Numbered from the stretch's first letter, positions 1-6,324 are shown. The stretch: DNA of 7,727 nucleotides from Oscillospiraceae bacterium (GCA_031282535.1 JAITDM010000159.1:1-7727), one strand, 5' to 3'. A program made the numbers and translations. The notes: generated by a model from the letters alone, not told the origin.

Positions 1-1
1 G

Positions 2-3000
2 GAGGACGGCCTCTACCGCGCGCGGGTGTTCAGCAAAAATGCGAGCCAGGACGACGTCTCGATGAGCGCCTTTGTCATTCAGGACAACATCGGCTACATC
101 GAGGTGGAGGGCGGCCGAAAAACGCTCTATCTCGCGCTGCAGTCCATCCCCATCATGAACCTGACTGGGTGGCTGCGCCGGATGTTTTATTACAACGCGG
201 ACGGGACGCGGGCGGAGGCGGAATACCTCGCGTACCACGCGACCGAGACGGGCAGCCTGAAAACCGACCTCATTGCACAGGGATCCCGGTACGACATCTG
301 CTACCCCAAACGGATGGCGGTGCCCCTGGGGGATACGACGGAAAACGGCTACTACCGCGTCGCCCTGAACATCCCGATGATGGATGGGATGTCCGGTTCG
401 ATCGGCGACGGGACCCGGATCTCCGCCGAGGCGCTGTGGATGATCCATGACGTGCAGCGGGTCGAGGGGGACAACCCGCTGGCCGGATACGACAGAACCG
501 TCGTCCGCGCGCAGCTCGACCGGGCCAACCGCCTGCTGCGGGACCCCGCGCTGACCGGCGCCGCCAAGGCCGCGCTCGGTGAAGCCATGGCGGCGGCCTG
601 GGCGGTCTACGACGCGGCCGCACCCGCGTCCGCGGACTTCAAAGCCGCCGCCGACGCGCTGGCGGAAGCCGTCGCGCAGGCGGCCCTCACGCCGGAACCG
701 CCGCCGGCGGAAGAGACGCTGGACGACGCGATCGAGGCGGCCCGGGTGCTGCTGACGGGCGGCGACGGGTACATCGAAACGTCGTACCGGGCGCTGGAAA
801 AGGCCGTGACGGCGGCGGAGGCCGCCGCCGAGGCCGGGGACTTGACCGAGGCGGAGACCGAGGCGCAGATCGCGGCGCTCGCGGCCGCGCGGGCCGCGCT
901 GGCGGCGACGGACGACCTGGCCGTCGCGTTCGCGGACGGCGACTACAGCCTCAAGGACAGAACGGCGCTCTGGAACTATAACATGAACCAGGCGTCCATG
1001 GGGAACCCCGCCATCGACCACGGGGCGTCCCGCCTGGTGGTCGAAAACGGCAAAGCCTATGTGCACCTGTTCTTCGGACCGATGGCGTTCGCCGGCACAA
1101 GCGGATACCTGGCGGAGATCGCCCGGTTCGCGGAGCGGTATATCAACGCCGAAGGCAACCTCGACGTCGACCGGTCCACACTCGTCCCCGCCACCGTGCA
1201 CGCGGTGTACGAGGGCGTGACGGACGACTTCGGCCCAACCAAAAAGGACGACCCGGACAAAGGCATCTGGTACCCTAAGGAGATCAGCCTGGAGGTCGTG
1301 CCCGGAGAAGAATATACATACGTCTATGTGACGGTCCCGGTCATGGGCGACTTCGCGAACCAGCCCGCGCGCCTGCGGATCGACTGGAGCGGATTCGCCC
1401 TGGGCGAAGCGCTCGATATGACGGCGCTGGAAGCCGCGCTGGACGCGGCCCGCGGCGTGCGCGCCGCCGACTATACCGCGGCCTCCTACGCCGCGCTGGA
1501 CGCGGGCATCGCGGCGGCCGAGGCGCTGGGGACCCAGCCCGGCGTGACGCAGACCATGGCGGATGCCCGCGCCGCCGCGCTGGACGCGGCCCGCGCCGCC
1601 CTGCGCCCGGCAGCGGAGCCGCCGGAACCCCCGGATACGCCTGACCCCCCGGACACGCCGGATCCCCCGGATACGCCGGAGCCCCCGGACACGCCGGATC
1701 CCCCGGATACGCCGGAGACCCTGGCCGACGGCGTCTATGAGGTGCCCTATACGATTCAAAACGCCTTCCTGAACCAGCCCTCGATGGCGGCCGAGGCCGT
1801 GGACGGCCCGGCGGCGGTGATCGTCGCCGGCGGGCGCGCCACCTATCTGCTGACGTTCAAGGCCCGCGTGACCGAGAGCGGCCTCCGCGGCCACCTGCTG
1901 ACGCTCTGGAACATCCCCGGCACCGAACCGCCCACGGGGGCGCCCGCGGATTACGAGAAGGATGAGTACAAGGCCGCCGTCGTGCAAAAAACCGAGGACG
2001 AGGGCCTGGACGGCCAGACGGCGGAGTATCCCCGGGTGTTCGCCTTCACGCGCGACGCCGCCGGCGAGCCGTACTTCTATGTCCGCGTGGACGTGGACGC
2101 AATGGGCGAGAGCCGCCAGGCCGCCAAGCTCGTCCTCGATTGGGACGAGGCGAGCCCGGCCGCCCTGCCGGACGGGGCCTACACGGCCGCCGCCCGCCTC
2201 CTGCGCGCCGACAGCGACGAACCCTCGATGATGGAGACGCAGCTCGCAAACCGCGAAGCCGTCCCGGTGACGGCGACGGACGGCGCGGTCACGGCCTCGC
2301 TGGTGTTCGGCGCCCCGCTCGCAAAGCTGGAATACCGCGCCGCGGACGACGGCGACTATGAAACACTGACCGCAGACGAAACAGGCGCCTACGCGCTCCC
2401 GCTCGGCGCGCCGGCCGGGACCGTGTGGCTGCGCGTGACGGTGGGGGAGATGCCGAATCCGCAGACGGCGCGCTTCGCGCTCGACCTCGGCACGCTGCAG
2501 CCCGTCGCCCTCGGCGGCGGGACCCCGGAACCCCCGGACAGCGAGCCCCCGGACGACGGCGAAACGGGCGGCACGCCGGGTTCGGGCGACACATCCACGG
2601 GCGGCGGTAAGACGCCGACGGCGCCCGCGGACGGAACCTACCGCGTGTCGGTGGCCCTTTGGCACCAGCAGGCCGCGCAGGCGTCGATGGGAAACGACGC
2701 GTTCACGGGGCAGGGCCTCCTGACCGTGTCGGGCGGCGCCTACCGGCTCCAGGCGGTCACGGGCCCGGTCAACAACAGCGGCTACAGTTCCGCCCTCACA
2801 CAGGTGCAGTACGACATCGGCGGCGGCTGGCGCGACGCGCGCGCGATCGAAACCGGCCGCCACACGACGACCACGAAGTTCGACGGCGTGGCCCACGAGA
2901 TCACCTATCTCAGCGTCTTTGAGATCGACCTGAAAAATACGACGGACGCCTATGTCCCCGTCCGGCTGAAGGTGCCCTACACCCCGATGGACGAGGTGAC

Positions 3001-4057
3001 GACGGACGGCTGGATGTACGCCCGGCTGCGGATCGACTGGAGCACGCTGGCCCGGAGCACAGGCGGCGAGACCGCGCTGACGCCCGAGACGCCGCTCGCG
3101 GCGCCCGCCGCCGACGCCGTCGGCCTGACCGACGCGGCGACGGGGATCCGGCTGAAAGCGGCGGCGGGCGTGCTGCCGGCACAGGCCGCGCTCAGCGTCA
3201 CGGCGGTCACATCCGGCGCCGGTTACACGCGGGCGGAGACCGCGCTCGCCGACACAGCGGCGCGCTTTGTCCTCTACGATCTCGCCGTGCGCGCCGACGG
3301 CGCCGAGGTGCAGCCGGAGGGTGCGGTTTCCGTGTACATCCCGCTCCCGGAGGGCTTTGACGGGCGCCGGGCCGCGCTCTACCGCATCAACGACGACGGC
3401 GCCGCCACGCTGGTCCGGGGCATCGCCCTGGACGGCGTCTACATGGCGCCGCTCACGCGCCTCGGCCTCTACGCGCTCGCCGAGGGATACACGGCCGTGC
3501 CCTCCCCCGTGGACGCGTTCACAGATGTCGAGGAACACTGGGCCTACGAGTACATCCGGTACGCGGTGGAAAAATCGCTGTTTTACGGCGTCGGCGCGGA
3601 CACCTTCGCGCCCGACCGCCCGATGACCCGCGCGATGTTTGTGACGGTGCTCGGCCGGCTCGCGGGCGCGGACCAGGCGGCCTACACGGGCAGCCCGTTC
3701 GACGACGTCGCGGCGGACCAGTGGTACGCGCCCTATGTGGCGTGGGCCCGCGACAAAGGGATCGTCGACGGGGTGGCGGAGGGCCGCTTCGCGCCCGACC
3801 GCGCGATCACGCGCCAGGAGATGGCGACGATCCTGTACCGCTACGCCCGCTTCGCGGACGTCGAGCTCCCCTCCGGGACCGCGGAGACGTTTGCAGACGC
3901 CGCGGACATCGGCGCATGGGCGCGGGAAGGGGTGCAGGCCCTCACGGCGGCGGGGCTCATCCGGGGGACCGGCGAGGGCCGCTTTACCCCGCAGCGCACC
4001 GCCACCCGCGCCGAAGCCGCCGCCCTCCTGGCCCGCCTCAGCGCCCACATCGGCTAA
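2..4057 (+). CDS. Large SLH-anchored surface protein with five NEAT-like and three FIVAR-like modules (5' partial)
   Basis: Probable cell-wall-displayed heme or hemoprotein-binding adhesin. The frame is open to the left edge: codons before the GTG at 26 (D-G-L-Y-R-A-R-V) continue a NEAT opening, so that GTG is not the start, and signal peptide and start lie outside. Modules by base: NEAT1 2-460; FIVAR-like 488-682 and 713-907; NEAT2 932-1399; FIVAR-like 1415-1609; proline-rich linker 1612-1717; NEAT3 1724-2149; short NEAT4 2162-2494; Gly/Thr/Pro linker 2510-2623; NEAT5 2627-3049; unnamed beta-rich module about 3116-3484; SLH domains 3518-3670, 3695-3847 and 3887-4045. Every NEAT has the Ser-Met lip; only NEAT2 has YxxxY (1313-1327). 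SLH motifs are TRAM, TRQE and TRAE, the last two near the TRAE consensus for binding secondary cell-wall polymer. I see one cysteine (299). The stop is TAA. Known relatives in architecture include Bacillus anthracis BslK (NEAT plus SLH). NEAT and SLH assignments are firm, FIVAR moderate; heme binding is inferred. Confidence 0.88.
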   Translation, partial: EDGLYRARVFSKNASQDDVSMSAFVIQDNIGYIEVEGGRKTLYLALQSIPIMNLTGWLRRMFYYNADGTRAEAEYLAYHATETGSLKTDLIAQGSRYDICYPKRMAVPLGDTTENGYYRVALNIPMMDGMSGSIGDGTRISAEALWMIHDVQRVEGDNPLAGYDRTVVRAQLDRANRLLRDPALTGAAKAALGEAMAAAWAVYDAAAPASADFKAAADALAEAVAQAALTPEPPPAEETLDDAIEAARVLLTGGDGYIETSYRALEKAVTAAEAAAEAGDLTEAETEAQIAALAAARAALAATDDLAVAFADGDYSLKDRTALWNYNMNQASMGNPAIDHGASRLVVENGKAYVHLFFGPMAFAGTSGYLAEIARFAERYINAEGNLDVDRSTLVPATVHAVYEGVTDDFGPTKKDDPDKGIWYPKEISLEVVPGEEYTYVYVTVPVMGDFANQPARLRIDWSGFALGEALDMTALEAALDAARGVRAADYTAASYAALDAGIAAAEALGTQPGVTQTMADARAAALDAARAALRPAAEPPEPPDTPDPPDTPDPPDTPEPPDTPDPPDTPETLADGVYEVPYTIQNAFLNQPSMAAEAVDGPAAVIVAGGRATYLLTFKARVTESGLRGHLLTLWNIPGTEPPTGAPADYEKDEYKAAVVQKTEDEGLDGQTAEYPRVFAFTRDAAGEPYFYVRVDVDAMGESRQAAKLVLDWDEASPAALPDGAYTAAARLLRADSDEPSMMETQLANREAVPVTATDGAVTASLVFGAPLAKLEYRAADDGDYETLTADETGAYALPLGAPAGTVWLRVTVGEMPNPQTARFALDLGTLQPVALGGGTPEPPDSEPPDDGETGGTPGSGDTSTGGGKTPTAPADGTYRVSVALWHQQAAQASMGNDAFTGQGLLTVSGGAYRLQAVTGPVNNSGYSSALTQVQYDIGGGWRDARAIETGRHTTTTKFDGVAHEITYLSVFEIDLKNTTDAYVPVRLKVPYTPMDEVTTDGWMYARLRIDWSTLARSTGGETALTPETPLAAPAADAVGLTDAATGIRLKAAAGVLPAQAALSVTAVTSGAGYTRAETALADTAARFVLYDLAVRADGAEVQPEGAVSVYIPLPEGFDGRRAALYRINDDGAATLVRGIALDGVYMAPLTRLGLYALAEGYTAVPSPVDAFTDVEEHWAYEYIRYAVEKSLFYGVGADTFAPDRPMTRAMFVTVLGRLAGADQAAYTGSPFDDVAADQWYAPYVAWARDKGIVDGVAEGRFAPDRAITRQEMATILYRYARFADVELPSGTAETFADAADIGAWAREGVQALTAAGLIRGTGEGRFTPQRTATRAEAAALLARLSAHIG
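1625..1714 (+). repeat. Five tandem 18-bp units encoding (E/D)PPDTP
   Basis: Five in-frame 18-bp units (1625-1642, 1643-1660, 1661-1678, 1679-1696, 1697-1714) encode EPPDTP, DPPDTP, DPPDTP, EPPDTP and DPPDTP. Units differ only at a few positions, such as gat/gac, acg with cct/ccg, and gag/gat at the first codon. They form an extended, rigid, acidic proline-rich linker between the third FIVAR-like module and NEAT3. Because the unit is a multiple of three, slipped-strand copy changes would lengthen or shorten the stalk without breaking the frame. A shorter relative of this motif, EPPDSEPPDD, recurs in the second linker around 2528-2560. Confidence 0.93.
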
Positions 4058-4082
4058 ACAAGCTTTTCTCCAATTCCCAACA

Positions 4083-4124
4083 CATAGCAAAGAGGGACCG
4101 GTACGCCGGCCCCTCTTTGCTATG
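4083..4124. terminator. Long hairpin between convergent genes, probable bidirectional terminator
   Basis: A 42-base inverted repeat has 14-bp perfect outer arms (CATAGCAAAGAGGG with CCCTCTTTGCTATG), one A/C mismatch, a further CCGG/CCGG stem and a TACG loop. It starts 25 bases after the stop of the surface-protein gene and ends 48 bases before the stop of the aminopeptidase gene, which converge here. The AAA and TTT runs sit inside the stem, flanking a GC-rich core, which suits termination from either side. There is no long U tract after the hairpin in either direction (CAGAATAAAAAT on the + side, TGTTGGGAATTGG on the - side), so strict intrinsic termination is less certain than the structure itself. 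Confidence 0.75.
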
Positions 4125-4143
4125 CAGAATAAAAATGGAAATA

Positions 4144-4183
4144 ATTGCAAACTCTTCATTGCAAATTATGAATTATGAATTGG
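4144..4183. repeat. AT-rich patch with short direct repeats
   Basis: Around 4125-4186 composition falls to roughly one quarter G+C, against around 70% on both sides. Within it, ATTGCAAA occurs twice (4144-4151 and 4158-4165). A 7-bp tandem repeat follows: AATTATG at 4164-4170, AATTATG at 4171-4177, then a partial AATTGG at 4178-4183. The patch overlaps the 3' end of the aminopeptidase gene and supplies its stop codon (4173-4175). It may be a remnant or end of a dispersed intergenic repeat, which one copy cannot show. No open frame or promoter is convincing here. Confidence 0.6.
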
Positions 4184-5573
4184 AATACACCGCCAAAGCG
4201 GCGCGGTAGGTTTCGAAGAGGTCCAGTTTGGAGATGATCTCGAATGGACTGTGCATCGAGAGCACCGGCACGCCGGCGTCCACAACCTCGATGTTGCGCT
4301 GCGCCATGTAGACGGCCACCGTGCCGCCGCCGCCCTGGTCCACCTTGCCCAGCTCGCCGAACTGGTAGCGGATGCCGTCGCGCTCCAGCAGGCCGCGCAG
4401 CCGGCCGACGGTCTCCGCCGAGGCGTCGGAGGACCCGGCTTTGCCGCGCACGCCCGTGTACTTCATGAGACCGAGCCCGTAGTTCAGCCGGTGGGCGTTG
4501 ACCTTGTCCGACACCTCCGGGTAGTTGGGGTCAAACGCGTTGCAGACGTCGGCCGACAGGCAGAACGAGGACGCGAAGCACGCCCCGAGCGGCACGCCCT
4601 GCCCGGTGCACAGATCGGTCATCAGGGTGTCGAAGGCGGCGCTGCGCATCCCGGTCACGCCCTCCGAGCCGATCTCCTCCTTGTCGGCCAGCAGACAGAC
4701 CGCCGTGTGTTCCGGGGTGCCCTCGAGGTCCAGCAGCGCGCGCAGCGCGACAAAACCGCACACGCGGTCGTCGTGCCCGTACCCGCCGATCAGCGAGGCG
4801 TCCAGCCCCACGTCGCGGGCGGGCAGCGCGGGTACGAGGGAGAGCTCCGCGGAGAGGAAATCCGCCTCCGTGACGCCGTACCGGCGGTGGAGCAGATCCA
4901 GCACCGCGAGTTTGACGCGCCCCTCCCCGGTCTCGGCGTCCGGGCGGGTGCCGACGAGTACGTTGAGATCCTCCCCGGTGATGGCCTCCCGGAGGTTCTT
5001 TTTCATCTGATCCCCGGCCAGGTGGGGCAACAGATCGGTGATCGTGAAGACCGGGTCGTCCGGCGCGGCGCCGATGGACACCGGCACCACGGCGCCGTCC
5101 GTTCTGACGACGACGCCGTGCAGTTCCAGCGGCAGCGCCACCCACTGGTACTTCTTGATGCCGCCGTAGTAGTGGGTCTTCAGCAGGGCCGTCTCGTTGT
5201 CCTCGTAGAGAGGGCGGGGCTTCACATCCAGCCGCGGCGCGTCGATGTGCGCGGCCACGAGGCGCACGCCCTCGTCCAACCCGCGCCGGCCCGCGACGAT
5301 CAGCGTGACAGCCTTGTCCCGGTTGACCTGGTAGAGCCTGTCGCCGGGGCGCACGGCGAGCCCCCGCCGGTAGGCGGAAAAGCCCCGCGCTTCGGCGCGG
5401 CGCACCGCCTCCGCGGCCGACAGCCGCTCGGTTTTGCCCACCGTCAGAAATTGTTTGTAGTCCTCTCCCAGCGCCTGCACGCGGTCCCAGTGGCCGTCCT
5501 CCAATGTGTCGAAACCGTTCTTCGGCTGGTAAAACAGCGCCTCGCGGCGCGGGCTCTTGCTTGTCTCAGACAT
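4173..5573 (-). CDS. M18-family zinc aminopeptidase (aminopeptidase 1-like)
   Basis: Cytosolic dinuclear-metal exopeptidase that removes N-terminal residues from peptides (family M18, relatives of yeast Ape1 and aspartyl aminopeptidase). The predicted protein has 466 residues, a usual bacterial size, with no signal peptide or membrane segment. Signature motifs run in order: AHIDAPRLDVKP (metal His109), THYYGGIKKYQW (133-144), GYGHDDRVCG (bridging Asp near 268-269), DKEEIGSEG (297-305, with catalytic Glu299 and metal Glu300), SADVCNAFDPNY (metal Asp342) and SMHSPFEI (metal His441). Residue roles follow the family. The ATG at 5573 is chosen because AAGAGG lies 7 bases upstream; upstream in-frame codons run back through coaE and look unlike the family. 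It lies 34 bases after coaE and is the last gene of the cluster. The final residues YSNS and the TAA stop fall in an AT-rich repeat patch. Substrate preference (acidic or neutral N-terminus) cannot be read from the sequence. Confidence 0.95.
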   Translation of the reverse strand: MSETSKSPRREALFYQPKNGFDTLEDGHWDRVQALGEDYKQFLTVGKTERLSAAEAVRRAEARGFSAYRRGLAVRPGDRLYQVNRDKAVTLIVAGRRGLDEGVRLVAAHIDAPRLDVKPRPLYEDNETALLKTHYYGGIKKYQWVALPLELHGVVVRTDGAVVPVSIGAAPDDPVFTITDLLPHLAGDQMKKNLREAITGEDLNVLVGTRPDAETGEGRVKLAVLDLLHRRYGVTEADFLSAELSLVPALPARDVGLDASLIGGYGHDDRVCGFVALRALLDLEGTPEHTAVCLLADKEEIGSEGVTGMRSAAFDTLMTDLCTGQGVPLGACFASSFCLSADVCNAFDPNYPEVSDKVNAHRLNYGLGLMKYTGVRGKAGSSDASAETVGRLRGLLERDGIRYQFGELGKVDQGGGGTVAVYMAQRNIEVVDAGVPVLSMHSPFEIISKLDLFETYRAALAVYSNS

Positions 5574-5580
5574 ACTCCGA

Positions 5581-5586
5581 CCTCTT
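5581..5586 (-). promoter_or_regulatory. Ribosome binding site of the M18 aminopeptidase gene
   Basis: Read on the - strand this is AAGAGG, 7 bases before the ATG at 5573, within the 34-base gap after the coaE stop. It decides the start against the in-frame open extension to 5807. I see no convincing promoter in this short gap, so co-transcription with coaE is likely. Confidence 0.7.
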
Positions 5587-5607
5587 TTCGCAAAATTGCA
5601 CGCAGTG

Positions 5608-6207
5608 TCAGTGCTCTGCATGTTCGGTGAGCCGGCGGTAGAGGACCTCGGCGGCGCGGGCGAGAGCGGCCGGGTCCGCGTTGTTTTCGAGCACAAAGCC
5701 GCAGCGGGCGCGGTAGTCCTCGTCGCGCCGCCCGGCGGCCGCGCGGGCCCGCGCGTAGGCGACGTCCACGCCGTCCCGCGCGACGATGCGCGCCAGCCGG
5801 GCCTCAAGCGGCGCCAGCACGCACACGAGCGCCGCGCAGCGCGCGGCCAGCGGCCCGTCCAGCAGCGCCACGGCGTCCACGGCGGCCACCCGGCGCCCGT
5901 CGCGCCGCGCGGCCGCCAGCAGCCGTTCGATCTCGCGGATGACGGCGCCGTGGGTGAGCGTCTCCAGGGTCCGCCGCCGGTCCGCGTCGGCGAACACGAT
6001 GCGTCCCAGCGCCTTGCGGTCCAGCCGGCCGTCGGGGAACGCCGCCGGGAACGCGCGCCGGATGGCCTCCGTGAGGGCCGTGTCCGTCTGCAGCAGGCGG
6101 TGGTATACCTCGTCGGCGTCGATGCAATACGCGCCGAGGCCGGCCCACACGCCCATCACCGTGGTCTTCCCCGTGCCGGATCCGCCGGTCAGCCCGATGA
6201 CAATCAT
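5608..6207 (-). CDS. coaE: Dephospho-CoA kinase
   Basis: Catalyses the last step of coenzyme A synthesis, ATP-dependent phosphorylation of the ribose 3'-hydroxyl of dephospho-CoA, in the cytosol. The 199-residue product matches the usual size of about 200. It opens with IGLTGGSGTGKTTV, a P-loop at residues 8-15 where GGIGSGKS is more common. CIDADEVYH follows (Asp residues near 30-32), then LDRKALGRIVFAD, the CoaE region after the lid. The C-terminal part carries VLAPLEARLARIVARDG and a terminal FVLENN, matching the V(I/L)xN motif. The classical PLLFE is replaced by VALLDG, and the usual R-I-x-x-Q is RARAAAG, so the substrate-binding half is divergent. The ATG at 6207 is preceded by AAGGAGG, 11 bases upstream; an in-frame extension to 6318 is non-homologous. 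The gene lies 117 bases after the Sua5/YwlC gene and 34 before the aminopeptidase. Confidence 0.93.
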   Translation of the reverse strand: MIVIGLTGGSGTGKTTVMGVWAGLGAYCIDADEVYHRLLQTDTALTEAIRRAFPAAFPDGRLDRKALGRIVFADADRRRTLETLTHGAVIREIERLLAAARRDGRRVAAVDAVALLDGPLAARCAALVCVLAPLEARLARIVARDGVDVAYARARAAAGRRDEDYRARCGFVLENNADPAALARAAEVLYRRLTEHAEH

Positions 6208-6218
6208 ACGCGGCCGCC

Positions 6219-6225
6219 CCTCCTT
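6219..6225 (-). promoter_or_regulatory. Ribosome binding site of coaE
   Basis: On the - strand the sequence reads AAGGAGG followed by GG, 11 bases before the ATG at 6207. The complementarity to the 16S 3' end is strong, though the spacing is slightly long. It fixes the coaE start and excludes the longer frame from 6318. Confidence 0.8.
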
Positions 6226-6232
6226 ATATAGT

Positions 6233-6258
6233 ATGGTACCAAACGGATGGTACAAACG
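6233..6258. repeat. Near-perfect 14-bp tandem repeat upstream of coaE
   Basis: ATGGTACCAAACGG at 6233-6246 is followed at once by ATGGTACAAACG at 6247-6258, the second copy lacking one C. GTACCA (6236-6241) and TGGTAC (6248-6253) also make an inverted repeat with a 6-base spacer. The array ends a few bases upstream of the coaE ribosome binding site, in an AT-richer stretch of the leader. It could be an operator or an mRNA element; no known regulator site is recognised. Confidence 0.6.
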
Positions 6259-6302
6259 TGGGCTGCACCTGCACCAAAAATGCCAAATTCTGGTTTTTAG
6301 CC

Positions 6303-6315
6303 GCCGCTTCGCGGC
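6303..6315. other. Small GC hairpin after the Sua5/YwlC gene
   Basis: GCCGC at 6303-6307 pairs with GCGGC at 6311-6315 around a three-base loop (GAA on the - strand). It begins 9 bases after the TAG stop of the Sua5/YwlC gene in the direction of transcription. The following sequence is GGCTAAAAACC, with no U run, so it is not a proper intrinsic terminator. It may stabilise an mRNA end or attenuate read-through. The rest of the 6208-6324 gap holds only the tandem repeat and the coaE ribosome binding site. Confidence 0.35.
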
Positions 6316-6324
6316 CACAAGGGA

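Noticed and set aside
26..28. GTG as the start of the large surface-protein gene
   Set aside because: The frame is open upstream to base 2 and those codons complete the NEAT opening pattern; no signal peptide follows the GTG, so the gene begins before the window.
1486..1692. Antisense frame encoding repeated GVSGGSG
   Set aside because: It is the reverse complement of the PPDTP repeat; the repetition comes from the linker DNA and there is no gene signal.
4141..4183. A possible attachment site or transposon end in the AT-rich patch
   Set aside because: No paired inverted repeat, target duplication, integrase or transposase is visible in the window, so only the repeat and composition change are reported.
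4251..5630. A 459-codon open frame on the + strand, antisense to the aminopeptidase gene
   Set aside because: It mirrors the M18 gene, whose catalytic motifs are complete. Its product is rich in Arg, Gly, His and Val with no family likeness, typical of antisense frames in GC-rich DNA with few stops.
5574..5807. N-terminal extension of the aminopeptidase frame upstream of the ATG at 5573
   Set aside because: It overlaps the coding 3' end of coaE, has Arg/Pro/Thr-rich sequence unlike M18 proteins, and the ATG at 5573 has its own ribosome binding site.
6226..6262. Promoter for coaE with TACTAT or TATATA as -10 and TTTGTA as -35 on the - strand
   Set aside because: The -10-like sequence abuts the ribosome binding site, so transcription would start within or after it, and the -35 match is only about three of six.
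6208..6318. In-frame extension of coaE to an ATG at 6318
   Set aside because: The extra 37 residues precede the conserved MIVIGLTGG start and span the ribosome binding site and tandem repeat; CoaE proteins begin within a few residues of the P-loop.
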